DNA of 55,348 nt from Dehalococcoidia bacterium. Lineage in GTDB: Bacteria; Chloroflexota; Dehalococcoidia; Dehalococcoidales; W111. Both the position numbers and the translations under genes were made by a program. The notes beneath the pieces were generated by a model. The model worked only from the letters and a program-made list of their open reading frames with translations, was not told the DNA's origin and did no database searches. The stretch spans positions 1-55,348 of the forward strand of contig DUEU01000071.1 in NCBI GenBank assembly GCA_011191985.1. The letters run 5' to 3'. Positions 26,473 through 35,572 of this stretch are shown piece by piece (the stretch's first letter is position 1; the number at the start of each line of letters is the position of its first letter).

Positions 26473-27246
26473 TCAGCCAAGCTCAGCATCGGCAAGAAGG
26501 GCAGCTCCCAGGGCCCCGGTAATCTGTGGCTCTTCCGGAATAACGACCTCCATCTTGATCTCGTCTTCCAGAAACTTTTTAACCCCAATATTTTTGGCCA
26601 CCCCTCCGGTAAGAACCACCTCTCTTTCATAGCCTACTGCCTTTCCCATGGTTACAATTCTAGAAACCGCCGCTTTGTGGATCCCGCCAATTAAATCTTC
26701 CCGTCGTTTTCCCTGGGCGCGAAGGGAAACCATCTCTGACTCGGCAAAAACAGTGCAGGTGCTGCTTATCTGGCAAGGCTGGCTGCTTTTAAGAGCTACT
26801 GCCCCCATCTCATTTATGTCAAGTCCCAAAACCTTAGCCATGACTTCAAAGAATCTGCCTGTCCCGGCGGCACACTTATCGTTCATGGTGAAATTGACGA
26901 CGTTGCCCTTTTCATTGACCCGGATCACTTTGCTGTCCTGACCGCCGATATCAATTATTGTTCTTACCGCCGGCAGTTGAAAATGCGCCCCTTTAGCATG
27001 ACAGCGTATCTCGGTTACCGCTTTATTAGCAAAGGGGACCGCACTTCGGGCATAACCTGTGGAGACGATAAACCCGATTTCATTCATCGAACAGTTGGCT
27101 TTTTCCAATGCCAGCTTGATTACTTCATTGGCGGCGTTAACAACGTCGAATCCGGTAGGACTGATGGCGTAAGAGAGAACCTCGCGGTCGTTTAAAATGA
27201 CTGCCTTAGCCGTAGCCGCCCCAACATCAATACCTGCAACTAACAA
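26473..27246 (-). CDS. CoA-substrate enzyme activase (HgdC/BadF type)
   Basis: 257 residues of the ASKHA ATPase family. These homodimeric proteins carry one [4Fe-4S] cluster at the dimer interface and drive a single low-potential electron into the dehydratase or reductase at the cost of ATP. VAGIDVGAATAKAVILN is the phosphate loop, DIGGQDSKVI the second nucleotide motif, and the two cluster cysteines lie in NDKCAAGTGRF and SSTCTVFAESE. VLTGGVAKNIGVKKFLE completes the fold. The gene lies 13 bases after the large subunit gene and 30 bases before the small subunit gene. Confidence 0.93.
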   Translation of the reverse strand: MLVAGIDVGAATAKAVILNDREVLSYAISPTGFDVVNAANEVIKLALEKANCSMNEIGFIVSTGYARSAVPFANKAVTEIRCHAKGAHFQLPAVRTIIDIGGQDSKVIRVNEKGNVVNFTMNDKCAAGTGRFFEVMAKVLGLDINEMGAVALKSSQPCQISSTCTVFAESEMVSLRAQGKRREDLIGGIHKAAVSRIVTMGKAVGYEREVVLTGGVAKNIGVKKFLEDEIKMEVVIPEEPQITGALGAALLADAELG

Positions 27247-27259
27247 CTTTATCAGTCTC

Positions 27260-28645
27260 TCACTTCGTTTTCGCAGCCTTGGCGGCTTTTAACATTTCGG
27301 CAAATGCCTCTACTCTGTTCCTCATTGCCTCAGCGCTATAATCCCGGGTATCGATGTGGTCACACTCTAACAGTAAAACCGGAACTCCCAACTCTTTCAT
27401 TATAATATCCCTGGATTTGACCGGCGCAACGCACAAATCTCGGCACCCGATAGGATAGTTCAAGATCGCCCCATCTACACCCCATTCTTTACATATCTGT
27501 TTAAAGCGTCTGGCAAATTTTATACCACAAAAGCGCAGTGTCGCTTCGGCACTGCGTTCCCAATAATCTTCGTACTCACTCGGAATACGTTCCAGTTCTG
27601 TAATTGTAGTCATATCTACAATTACCGCTAATCCTGCCTCATCTATTACCCTCGCCCCGGTCGGCTCAGTCCAGGGTAAACCCATGGCTATCCTCGGTGC
27701 CCCCTTCGGGAGTACCCCTTCACCTCGGTCCACTCTTTCCTTCAACTCTCTATATAATAAATCAACCAGTCCCCCGGTATCTGTTGATACGGTCGTGGTG
27801 TTAGCCACTCTTGTGGCTAACCGGAACGCTATACCCATGTCAACAAAGCTTATTGGTGACGGATCAGCGCTTCTAATAAGATCGAGTACCCGATTGCCGC
27901 GTGTGAGAAGGTCGGCCGACCGTTCGTTGGCCCTTTGGGACACCTCCTCGGTCACCTTATAGCCGGTAACCTCTTCAAATATCGCCAGGGCATCCCGCGC
28001 CTCTTGGGCAATGTATTCTATCCTTTTATCGCTTACCCGCGGCCATCTTTCTTCCAGCTCATCATTAACACCATCTACATAGGCTACTGGAATGCCATAT
28101 CTCTTACTGACCAACTCATCTAATTTAGGTGTCTCGTCACACACAAAACCGCTCGAGACCAGAAGATCCGGGACCGGGATTACTCCCTTAATAATTCCGC
28201 CCAGCCTGACTTGGAGGCCGGAACAATAAGCCAGACCGGCGGGCAATAAGTCTCCCTCAGCTGCTTCTAAGACGGGGTTTAGCTTGTCGAATATCCCGCC
28301 CAGGGTTTGGGAAACCGTTACCTCTGGAGAAGTAACAAAGATTTCTTTAGAAACCATTACCATCGCGTTGGCCAGTTGAGGAAAAGGTGGAGCCGCACAA
28401 TAGATTATCTTCTCCCTTTCTTCCCTGGCGAGGACAAGGTCAATAAGGCTTTTTAGCCACAGCCCCATCATTTTCCTGATGCTGGTTAATTCTATATCAA
28501 AATACTGGCTAACTCTCTTCACACCCCTGTCTATATCCTTAGGGGTGAGTTCTAGCTTCTCAAGCGCCTTTTCTATCCTCGTCCTCTCATTCTCAATCTC
28601 CTCAGGTTCATAGCCGCATAACCTCAACAACTCGTCATAATACAT
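27260..28645 (-). CDS. 2-hydroxyacyl-CoA dehydratase/benzoyl-CoA reductase large subunit
   Basis: 461 residues, HgdA- or BcrB-sized. Cluster-type cysteines are retained in contrast to the partner subunit: YCSGLQVRLGG, SGFVCDETPK and IGCRDLCVAP, with further cysteines in IIYCAAPP and LLECDH. The C-terminal DGAILNYPIGCRDL and LGVPVLLLECDHIDTRDYS are characteristic. With the activase it would carry out an ATP-driven radical dehydration or ring reduction of a CoA ester. First gene of the operon, with a consensus promoter upstream. The substrate could be a 2-hydroxyacyl-CoA or an aromatic acyl-CoA. Confidence 0.87.
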   Translation of the reverse strand: MYYDELLRLCGYEPEEIENERTRIEKALEKLELTPKDIDRGVKRVSQYFDIELTSIRKMMGLWLKSLIDLVLAREEREKIIYCAAPPFPQLANAMVMVSKEIFVTSPEVTVSQTLGGIFDKLNPVLEAAEGDLLPAGLAYCSGLQVRLGGIIKGVIPVPDLLVSSGFVCDETPKLDELVSKRYGIPVAYVDGVNDELEERWPRVSDKRIEYIAQEARDALAIFEEVTGYKVTEEVSQRANERSADLLTRGNRVLDLIRSADPSPISFVDMGIAFRLATRVANTTTVSTDTGGLVDLLYRELKERVDRGEGVLPKGAPRIAMGLPWTEPTGARVIDEAGLAVIVDMTTITELERIPSEYEDYWERSAEATLRFCGIKFARRFKQICKEWGVDGAILNYPIGCRDLCVAPVKSRDIIMKELGVPVLLLECDHIDTRDYSAEAMRNRVEAFAEMLKAAKAAKTK

Positions 28646-28731
28646 TTTCCCCTCTTTTATAAAACTGATAAGAGCTTGATTGCGGTCGAAAATCCGCTAT
28701 TTTCAGCCTTCTAAAAATCCCACTAAATATA

Positions 28732-28761
28732 TTTATAGCAATTTTGTTAGCACCCTGTCAA
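28732..28761 (-). promoter_or_regulatory. Promoter of the dehydratase-type operon
   Basis: Minus strand TTGACA (28756-28761), an 18-base spacer and TATAAA (28732-28737), giving a leader of about 80 bases before 28645. Confidence 0.7.
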
Positions 28762-28805
28762 AGGATAAGGCCAGCAGGTTCCGCTAAATAGTCAGGGCAT
28801 ATTTT

Positions 28806-28823
28806 ATTGGCAATAGTGCCAAT
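28806..28823. promoter_or_regulatory. Dyad between divergent promoters
   Basis: ATTGGCA-ATAG-TGCCAAT, a perfect 7-bp inverted repeat. It sits 44 bases from the -35 of the dehydratase operon and 32 bases from the -35 of the alcohol dehydrogenase, in a position suited to a shared regulator. A shorter related dyad, TGCC-AG-GGCA (28867-28876), lies in the spacer of the alcohol dehydrogenase promoter. Confidence 0.5.
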
Positions 28824-28855
28824 GAGAGCCGAGCGCAAGCGGGCTTCAGGCATGT

Positions 28856-28885
28856 TTGACAACCAGTTGCCAGGGCACGTATACT
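28856..28885 (+). promoter_or_regulatory. Promoter of the Fe alcohol dehydrogenase gene
   Basis: TTGACA (28856-28861), an 18-base spacer and TATACT (28880-28885). The predicted start is about 75 bases before the GTG at 28965. Confidence 0.72.
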
Positions 28886-28964
28886 GCCGTTAACAAGGGC
28901 TGAGGGATACCTCATCGTAAGTTGCGATGGAAAATCCTGGCCATTATCAGCTGAGGAGGCAAAA

Positions 28965-30176
28965 GTGATAAATAAACAGGTGTTTCAGTTTCCTATAATA
29001 TATACCATGCCAATGAATAAGATTGCCATTGGCTGGGGGGTACATGAAACGGTAGCCGACGAATGTAAGCAGGCCGGAATTAAAAAGGCGCTGATCGTGA
29101 CTACCGGTCTGAAGGGGACCGGAATCGTCGACGAGATTAAGCAAATTCTAACCGGCAACGGCATCGCCACCGCAATCTACGACAAGATAACATCCAACAA
29201 CAAAGACTATGAAGTGATGGCAGCCTACGAAGTCTTCAAGAACGCTGAATGCGACGGAGTAGTCTCGGTTGGCGGCGGTAGTTCCCACGATTGTGGAAAA
29301 TGCGTCCGAATGCTGGCGGCCAACGAAGGAAAACAACTCACCGACTTTATCTTGCGTAAGGGCGTACCCTGGATGGAGGAAGCCAGAAAGCACAAGCCGG
29401 CTACTATACCACAAATCACTGTTAATACCACTGCTGGTACATCAGCAGAGTCCACATGCGCGGCCATGTTCACAGATACAAAAAGCCGTACCAAGCCGGG
29501 GATGATTCTGCCTTACCTGGCACCCACTACCACCCTTGTCGACCCCCTGCTGGTCCGGATGATGCCGCAGAACATTGCCGCCTGGACGGGATTCGATGCT
29601 TTCGCCCATGCATTCGAAGGATACTTATCCCGAATCCGCTCCCGATACACCGCCGCAATGGCTATAGCAATAATAAAACTGATCGCCGGAAACCTCAGAG
29701 AGTTTACCCACAACCGTATGAACCACGTGGCCTGTGAAAATATGTGCTGGGCATCGAACATGGCCGTTGTTCTATTGCACTTCGGTGGGGCAGTCGGCAT
29801 TCCACACGGTATCGGACTGCAACTCTCGGCGTTAACCGACTGCCATCATGGCCGTGCCAACGCCATTTTAACGCTACCACTGGAAAGGGCTAACGAAGCT
29901 TCCTGCCCGGACGAATTTGCCGAGATGGCAAGGGCAATGGGCGTTGATACCAGAGGCATGACCAAGATGCAAGCTGCCGATAAATGGTTCGATGAAGTCG
30001 AAAGATTACTGAAAGATTTGAATATCGAATCGGGGAACCTGAACAAGCAACTAGACATACAGAGAGATGAGCTGGAAAATATGGCAAGTGTATATTCCAA
30101 TGATTTTGTTCAAGAAGGAAATCCGAGAGACGTCGGTTATGACGAGTGTCTTAAACTATTAGAGGGCATGCTATAG
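28965..30176 (+). CDS. Iron-containing alcohol dehydrogenase
   Basis: 403 residues of the type III (Fe) alcohol dehydrogenase family, NAD(P)-dependent enzymes interconverting alcohols and aldehydes. The nucleotide motif VSVGGGSSHDCGK and TTAGTSAESTCAAMFTD are visible. Metal ligands fall in GFDAFAHAFEGY (D and H), LHFGGAVGIPHGIGL and DCHHGRANA. GTG 28965 follows GAGGAGG. It is divergent from the CoA dehydratase-type operon and may pair with the AOR to move between alcohol, aldehyde and acid. The 181 bases after it hold only a small dyad and no gene. Confidence 0.92.
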   Translation: MINKQVFQFPIIYTMPMNKIAIGWGVHETVADECKQAGIKKALIVTTGLKGTGIVDEIKQILTGNGIATAIYDKITSNNKDYEVMAAYEVFKNAECDGVVSVGGGSSHDCGKCVRMLAANEGKQLTDFILRKGVPWMEEARKHKPATIPQITVNTTAGTSAESTCAAMFTDTKSRTKPGMILPYLAPTTTLVDPLLVRMMPQNIAAWTGFDAFAHAFEGYLSRIRSRYTAAMAIAIIKLIAGNLREFTHNRMNHVACENMCWASNMAVVLLHFGGAVGIPHGIGLQLSALTDCHHGRANAILTLPLERANEASCPDEFAEMARAMGVDTRGMTKMQAADKWFDEVERLLKDLNIESGNLNKQLDIQRDELENMASVYSNDFVQEGNPRDVGYDECLKLLEGML

Positions 30177-30332
30177 AGGCTGCTTGAAGCGAGGGTTAGC
30201 AACCGAATTTGGCAGTATCGTTGGCCTTTGGCGCATTTAACTGTGCTCGCAAAGGTGAAGAGCACTGGCAACGTATGATCGACTCCGGCAGGAAAGCCTA
30301 TAATCCTCTTCGGTAACAGAATAAGCAACCGT

Positions 30333-30347
30333 TATCACTTTGTGATA
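30333..30347. terminator. Short hairpin between convergent genes
   Basis: TATCAC-TTT-GTGATA, a 6-bp stem with a 3-base loop between the alcohol dehydrogenase (+) and ccmD (-). No U-tract follows on either strand, so termination is uncertain. Confidence 0.3.
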
Positions 30348-30357
30348 TTACACAAGG

Positions 30358-30513
30358 CTATTTGTCATGTGATATCTGGCTTGCTACTGATTTTTGCAGC
30401 ATTTCAATTTGCCGCTGCAGTCTTTTCTGTTTCCGCTGCATATACAAAACGTAGCCAAAGATAACAGCCCAGACAACAGAATACGCGGCAAATAGATACC
30501 CTAAATATTCCAT
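30358..30513 (-). CDS. ccmD: CcmD-like small membrane protein
   Basis: 51 residues: one membrane helix (MEYLGYLFAAYSVVWAVIFGY, about residues 3-24) and a basic tail (QRKQKRLQRQIEMLQ). This is the size and layout of CcmD, which helps release holo-CcmE from the CcmABC complex. ATG 30513 has AGGAGGT 10 bases upstream. A frame extension to 30636 has no such site. It closes the ccm operon directly after ccmC. Confidence 0.82.
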   Translation of the reverse strand: MEYLGYLFAAYSVVWAVIFGYVLYMQRKQKRLQRQIEMLQKSVASQISHDK

Positions 30514-30527
30514 AAGCAGCCCACCTC

Positions 30528-31208
30528 CTAACCTGTTCGCCTTATTTTTAAACGTTTGATACTTGTCTCCAAAGATTTCAGGCCAGCACCCTGAGCGGTC
30601 AAGAGCACATACAATACGGTGAAAGCGGCAATACAAACCACCAATGTCATGAGCATTGGCGCTGTGATGCCGTCAGTAAAGATGATGGTAGTCGGATGCT
30701 GGGTCCGCCAGACGTTTACCGTCAGAAAAACGATGGGGACATCGATGAAGCCCACGATACCCACCACGGCTCCGAACCTGGCACCGCGGGCCGGCTCGGT
30801 GGCATACCCGCGCACCAGAAGATAGGCAATATATGTCAGCCAGAGCACCAAGGACGTCGTCAGGCGGGCATCCCACGTCCACCAGATTCCCCAGGCCGTT
30901 TTCGCCCAGATAGGGCCGGTAATCAAGACCAGGGTGGTAAAGACAACGCCAACTTCTGCCGAAGCGTGGGCAATATAATCCCACTTCAACAGCCGTTTAC
31001 GGAGATAACAGATACTGAAGACAAAGGTGACCAGAAATGCCAGAAAGCTGACCCAGGCCAGGGAAACATGAAAATAGAATATACGCTGCACGATCCCCAT
31101 AGATTTCTCGGTTGGCACATACATGAAGACCATATAGAGGGCGGCTATCATCAGCGCCAGTCCCAGCCCGAACAACAGGTTATTTATAAGATTACGCCTT
31201 CCGTTCAT
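30528..31208 (-). CDS. ccmC: Heme exporter/handling protein CcmC
   Basis: 226 residues with six membrane helices and the tryptophan-rich WWD motif GIWWTWDARLTTSLVLWL, which presents heme to CcmE on the outer face of the membrane. Flanking histidines (YFHVSLAW and a C-terminal TQHP) are the expected heme ligands. I chose ATG 31208 (MNGRRNLINN); the longer frame to 31286 overlaps ccmB. It lies 25 bases after ccmB. Confidence 0.93.
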   Translation of the reverse strand: MNGRRNLINNLLFGLGLALMIAALYMVFMYVPTEKSMGIVQRIFYFHVSLAWVSFLAFLVTFVFSICYLRKRLLKWDYIAHASAEVGVVFTTLVLITGPIWAKTAWGIWWTWDARLTTSLVLWLTYIAYLLVRGYATEPARGARFGAVVGIVGFIDVPIVFLTVNVWRTQHPTTIIFTDGITAPMLMTLVVCIAAFTVLYVLLTAQGAGLKSLETSIKRLKIRRTG

Positions 31209-31233
31209 AAGGGGCTCTTCTTCTTGGTGATTT

Positions 31234-31905
31234 TTACTCCTCAACAACAAAATCGAAAACCAGCGTGGATACGACGAGGTAAACAATGTCGAAGGCTATC
31301 ATTATTTGCAGCCATGTTAGCATATCTGACCACGACTTGTCGGCCAGCACCACCGCCGTAGCCCGCACCGCCGCAACCACCACTGGAACGACGACCGGCA
31401 AAAAGAGGACCGGCAGCATAATATCCCGCGCCCGCGTGTTTATGGCCACCGCCGAGAACAGAGTGCCCACCGCCGCAAAGCCGAGAGAGGCCAGCCCGAT
31501 TACAAGTAGCAGCCGGGGTAAAAAGAGGGGCAGGTTAAAAAGGGCGAGAAAGATAGGGGTAATGATAATGGCCACAACCATGGTGAAGGTGAAGCTGCCC
31601 GCGAGCTTACCCCAGTAAATAACAGCCCGGTCCACCGGACAAAGCATTAGTCCTTCCAGACGGGAATTTTCCTTCTCCACGGCAAAGGTATGATTGAAGC
31701 CAAGCACCCCACCGAAGGTTAACGCCGCCCACAGGATACCGGGGGCAACCAGCTCGGCCGTATCAATCCTGGTGCTAAAGGCAAAGCTGAAAATCACCAC
31801 CACCAGCAGGGAAAAGACCAGCACCGAGGTCACGACCTCCCTGGCCCTGAGCTCCGTAAGGATATCCTTCCAGAAAATGGTGATTATTCTGGCAAAAGTG
31901 CTCAT
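31234..31905 (-). CDS. ccmB: Heme exporter membrane subunit CcmB
   Basis: 223 residues with six predicted membrane helices. It is the permease partner of CcmA in the ABC complex that, with CcmC, loads heme onto CcmE. FWKDILTELRAREVVTSVLVFSL and the conserved VEKENSRLEGLMLCPVDR are recognisable CcmB sequence. The gene starts 3 bases after the end of ccmA and is clearly in the same operon. Confidence 0.93.
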   Translation of the reverse strand: MSTFARIITIFWKDILTELRAREVVTSVLVFSLLVVVIFSFAFSTRIDTAELVAPGILWAALTFGGVLGFNHTFAVEKENSRLEGLMLCPVDRAVIYWGKLAGSFTFTMVVAIIITPIFLALFNLPLFLPRLLLVIGLASLGFAAVGTLFSAVAINTRARDIMLPVLFLPVVVPVVVAAVRATAVVLADKSWSDMLTWLQIMIAFDIVYLVVSTLVFDFVVEE

Positions 31906-31908
31906 AAC

Positions 31909-32655
31909 CTAGCCCGTCTCCGTGCACTGATTATAGACCTGCCTGAAGAGCGTGGTGTCTATATCATGTCTGGATGCCCGATAGGCGACTTTGCCTTTAT
32001 TAAGGATGACGATACTATCACCCAGTTCCAGGCCTCGCTCCAGATTATGGGTGACCATCACCACGGTAAGACCATCGCCACCGGCATTGCCCATTACATC
32101 ATTTATAACGGTGCTGGCCTGAGGGTCAAGACCAGCCTCCGGCTCATCGAGTAACATTATTGACGGCCTGTGGAGAGCCGCCCGGGCAAGGGAAGCCCTC
32201 TGCTGCAAACCGTGTGATAGGGTGCCGACCCGGTCATGCCGTCGGTCCACAAGCTGCATCCAAGACATTACCTCTTGAATCCGCTGTTCCAAATTCGCGA
32301 TACCGTACATCTGGCTATAGAATTTAAGGTTCTCGTAAACGGTAAGGTTATCATAGAGAAAGGTCTGATGACCAACCAGACCTATCTTACGCCTCACCTG
32401 GGCCGGTTTATCACGTATGTTTACGCCATCCAGCCATACGTTGCCGGAGGACGGCCTGACTAGCATAGACAGTATCTTGACCAGCGTCGTCTTACCTGCC
32501 CCATTGGGCCCAAAGATGACCAGCCGCTCGCCCCGGCCAACCTGCAGGTCAATACCACGCAGGGCTGGATGGTAGCCGAACGATTTGGTCAGCCCTTGAA
32601 CCTCTATAGCCCAGGAGAAAGGGGATCGAGCATTCTCACTCACGGCTATTTCCAC
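31909..32655 (-). CDS. ccmA: Cytochrome c biogenesis ATPase CcmA
   Basis: 248 residues. An ABC ATPase with Walker A GPNGAGKTT, Q-loop VGHQTFLYDNLTV, signature LSHGLQQRASLARA, Walker B IMLLDEPEAGLD and H-loop VTHN. ATP hydrolysis by CcmAB releases holo-CcmE. The GTG start overlaps the end of the preceding unknown gene by 20 bases; GTG 32643 is an alternative that would shorten the overlap. Confidence 0.93.
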   Translation of the reverse strand: MEIAVSENARSPFSWAIEVQGLTKSFGYHPALRGIDLQVGRGERLVIFGPNGAGKTTLVKILSMLVRPSSGNVWLDGVNIRDKPAQVRRKIGLVGHQTFLYDNLTVYENLKFYSQMYGIANLEQRIQEVMSWMQLVDRRHDRVGTLSHGLQQRASLARAALHRPSIMLLDEPEAGLDPQASTVINDVMGNAGGDGLTVVMVTHNLERGLELGDSIVILNKGKVAYRASRHDIDTTLFRQVYNQCTETG

Positions 32656-33601
32656 CCCTTCTTCTTCTCACTAGGTAAGTGATAATACCAGCGATTATCA
32701 CCACAACCACTACCCAGAAAAATACCAAAGACATACTGCTATCAGTCGGTAAATAAGAAAAGCTTAAGTGTATCACGGTGTCACGGGGGAGATTGTCGCC
32801 CCGGAAGTGCAGGAAACGCTCACCGGCGTCAGTAATTACTGGCTCAGCCGGGGCCAGCTTATCCGTAGCCACCTCTATCCCCTCACTGGCTACCAGGAAC
32901 TCGAAATTATCCGTAGGATAGTTGATTTTCAGGGGAATAGCTATCTCATTTGAATCCGGCCCAGCCAGCCGGTAAGAGTAGACAAGCTGTCTTTCCCCCG
33001 GGGGAAACGGCACAAGATAGCTGACCGTATTGTCGTCCAGGAACTGGTAGTCCGGCATCAGTTCTGGCGGGGCCTCAAAGCCGGCCGCGCCCTCGGGTAG
33101 ATTAAAAACCAGCCCGCCTCCTGTCTCGACATATGTCCGGTCTCCGTCATTGACTAGCCAGAGAACCTCGGTCACCAGCAGGCCCTCTTCCTCTAAAGTG
33201 ATAATAACATGGGCCAGGCCAACCCTTATCGCCTCATCACTGTTAGTAGCATCACAGACCCAGACCTCCAAATATGCCGTCGCCTCTCCTGATTCAAAAG
33301 CCACCGGGTAGTAGTAATCAACCTCCATGTATTTCGCCGAGACCAGATAGGTATGCTCCACGGCAACATTGTCAAACCGGAACTTACCTTCCTGATCGGT
33401 CCTGGTAGTTCTTGTTGCCGTCATCACATCTTCAACGTATGTAATCAAGATAACCTCTATTTCAGCTACGCTGCCACCACCTTCAGTGCCGTTGATTACT
33501 TGCCCATCGATTACCCCGACAGAAGGTCCCTGAGCAAGGGCGGTCACCGGTAAAATGACCATCAGCGAAACGAAAATGACAGCAATAATAATACGATGCA
33601 T
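32636..33601 (-). CDS. Unknown secreted, membrane-anchored protein inside the ccm operon
   Basis: 321 residues. A signal peptide (about 1-24, ending ALAQG) precedes a beta-rich region resembling carboxypeptidase-regulatory/Ig-like domains (VINGTEGGGSVAEIEVIL, TRTDQEGKFRFDNVAVEHTYLVSAKY). A second domain of unknown family follows, with a C-terminal membrane helix (about 292-312) and a basic tail RRRRGG. It is wedged between ccmF and ccmA with close spacing. It has no CXXC motif, so it is not CcmG or CcmH. It may be an extracytoplasmic scaffold for apocytochrome or heme handling; that role is inferred only from position. Confidence 0.85.
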   Translation of the reverse strand: MHRIIIAVIFVSLMVILPVTALAQGPSVGVIDGQVINGTEGGGSVAEIEVILITYVEDVMTATRTTRTDQEGKFRFDNVAVEHTYLVSAKYMEVDYYYPVAFESGEATAYLEVWVCDATNSDEAIRVGLAHVIITLEEEGLLVTEVLWLVNDGDRTYVETGGGLVFNLPEGAAGFEAPPELMPDYQFLDDNTVSYLVPFPPGERQLVYSYRLAGPDSNEIAIPLKINYPTDNFEFLVASEGIEVATDKLAPAEPVITDAGERFLHFRGDNLPRDTVIHLSFSYLPTDSSMSLVFFWVVVVVIIAGIITYLVRRRRGGNSRE

Positions 33602-33604
33602 AAT

Positions 33605-35563
33605 CTATACTCTATCCCGATATAGCTGCCTGTCCTCGGCTAAAAAGGCGACCGCTCCCCCCAGCAGGAAGAAACCTCCCCCCACCCACATCCAGACAAT
33701 CAACGGGTTCACCAAAACCCGGAAGGTAGCTGATTTATCCCCGGGGTCAAAACCGGTCCAGACCAGAGAGACGAATAGGTCCTCGGCCGGTGTGCTGCGT
33801 ACTGCTACTTCGGCAAAGTGGTCATCGTGCCGGAACCAGTAATCATAGCTTGGCTGCATAACGCCCACCGGACGGCCATTACGACTTGCCGACAGGGAGG
33901 CAATGGCCCTCGCTCTCACGTTGTCCTGTCTGAATATCAGTTCATCATAGGTTAATTCATATTTGCCAATATTCATAGTCTCGCCAATATCAAGGGTCGC
34001 CGTCCTCTCAATGTTATAGAAAGAGGAAACGATAATGCCGAGGGTAATGAGAATTATACCGATATGGGCCAGAAAACCACCGTACCTCGCCCGGTTGCTG
34101 CCAATCAGGAAAAGGAAGGCCAGGAAGTGGTTCTCCCCCCTGGCCCGGTGACGGGCCCTGGTGCCCCGGTACCACTCTTGCAGCACGATAAAAAGCGGAA
34201 AGCTGCATACCATCATCACCGCAATATACCAGTTGCCAATCCCGAAAACCAGAATAGCGATGGTAATTACCAGTACGGCCAGCAAAAAATAGCCGGCATT
34301 TCGCTCCGCTGGACTCCAGACCGCTTTCCCCCACCCCAGCAGCGGGCAAACTCCAGTAAAGAACACCAGGACGAGCATAACCGGCCCACAGGTCCGGTCA
34401 AAGAAGCTGCGGTCTAGCGTTATCCTCACCCCCGCCACGGCCTCAATTACCCGCGGCAGCACCGTTCCCGCCAGGATAATGAATGCCAGGACTACTAGGA
34501 TAACATTGGTCAGCAGAAAAGCGCCCTCTTTTGAGACGAGTGACGCCGGTTTTTCCTCATTCCCTGAATCCCGGTGGCGATATAATAACCACGACGAACC
34601 GACCAGCGTAATCAGAATGGCCGCCAGGATGTACGGCGGAAAGGTCGAGCCGTAAAAGCCATGCAGGGGCGACTCAATGCCACCGTGGGTGATAAAGGGG
34701 CTAAGCAGGGTCAATGCGAAAGTGAAAACAATAAGAAGCCGGCTCCAGGTAACCAGGTAACGCCGCCGCCTTCGCATCGCCATCGAGTGTATAAAGGCGG
34801 TCCCCACCAGCCAGGGCATCAGCCCGGCATTCTCTACGGGATCCCACGCCCAGTACCCGCCCCAGCCGAGCTCATTGTAAGACCACCACATCCCCAGTAA
34901 ATTGCCTACCCCCAGGGTACACCAGGCAAAGATTGCCCAGCGTCTGACCACCGCGCCCCACTCGGCACCGGCGCGACGGGTGATGAGCGCCGCCATGCTC
35001 AGGGCGAAGACAACGGCAAAGCCAGCGAAGCCCAGATACAGCAAAGGGGGATGAACTAGCATACCGAAATTCTGCAGTAGCGGATTCAGGCCAAAACCTT
35101 CGGCCACCGGTGATGGCTGTTTTTCAAATACGTTTACTACCAGTGTGATCAGGGCAATGAAAAATACCTGCACTACTGCCAGGATAGTAAGAGCATAATA
35201 CTTAACCTGCCGGTGAAAACCCTGTTTCTGGAAAGCCAGGACAGCCGTAAAAAGCGAGACCAACCATCCCCAGAAGAACATGGAGCCGGCCTTGTCGGCA
35301 TATAGAGCGCTCAATGTGTAGGCAGCGTTCAGGTCCCGGCTGACATGCTCGACGACAATTCTTAGGCTGAAATCCCTGGTGAAAAAGGCGTATATAATAA
35401 CTGCCAGTGCCAGCGTGAACAGGCCGAAGAGAACGTATATGCTATTTCGGGCAATGGTTGTTGGCCACCCCGGCCCAATCCTGGCACCAATGGCTGAGGC
35501 TGTTGCCGCGAGTATTGCTACCGGGAGAGCCATAATTAAGGCGATATGTCCTATTTCCGTCAT
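33605..35563 (-). CDS. ccmF: Heme lyase CcmF
   Basis: 652 residues with about 14-15 membrane helices, the typical CcmF length. It has the WWD motif GGYWAWDPVENAGLMPWL and the conserved SLFTAVLAFQKQG-like early helices and HPPLLYLGF. It transfers heme from CcmE to apocytochrome c. The C-terminal extracytoplasmic loop (ATLDIGETMNIGKYELTYDEL) is also typical. It follows ccmE by 9 bases. No CcmG, CcmH or CcmI gene is present in the operon. Confidence 0.95.
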   Translation of the reverse strand: MTEIGHIALIMALPVAILAATASAIGARIGPGWPTTIARNSIYVLFGLFTLALAVIIYAFFTRDFSLRIVVEHVSRDLNAAYTLSALYADKAGSMFFWGWLVSLFTAVLAFQKQGFHRQVKYYALTILAVVQVFFIALITLVVNVFEKQPSPVAEGFGLNPLLQNFGMLVHPPLLYLGFAGFAVVFALSMAALITRRAGAEWGAVVRRWAIFAWCTLGVGNLLGMWWSYNELGWGGYWAWDPVENAGLMPWLVGTAFIHSMAMRRRRRYLVTWSRLLIVFTFALTLLSPFITHGGIESPLHGFYGSTFPPYILAAILITLVGSSWLLYRHRDSGNEEKPASLVSKEGAFLLTNVILVVLAFIILAGTVLPRVIEAVAGVRITLDRSFFDRTCGPVMLVLVFFTGVCPLLGWGKAVWSPAERNAGYFLLAVLVITIAILVFGIGNWYIAVMMVCSFPLFIVLQEWYRGTRARHRARGENHFLAFLFLIGSNRARYGGFLAHIGIILITLGIIVSSFYNIERTATLDIGETMNIGKYELTYDELIFRQDNVRARAIASLSASRNGRPVGVMQPSYDYWFRHDDHFAEVAVRSTPAEDLFVSLVWTGFDPGDKSATFRVLVNPLIVWMWVGGGFFLLGGAVAFLAEDRQLYRDRV

Positions 35564-35572
35564 CGATAAGAA

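Noticed and set aside
30177..30357. Possible gene remnant (a frame reading GEEHWQRMIDSGRKAYNPL) after the alcohol dehydrogenase.
   Set aside because: Too short, no family match that I recognise and no start signals; could be chance.
34064..34417. Plus-strand frame opposite ccmF with many prolines and glutamines.
   Set aside because: Antisense shadow of the transmembrane coding sequence; composition is explained by the complementary strand.
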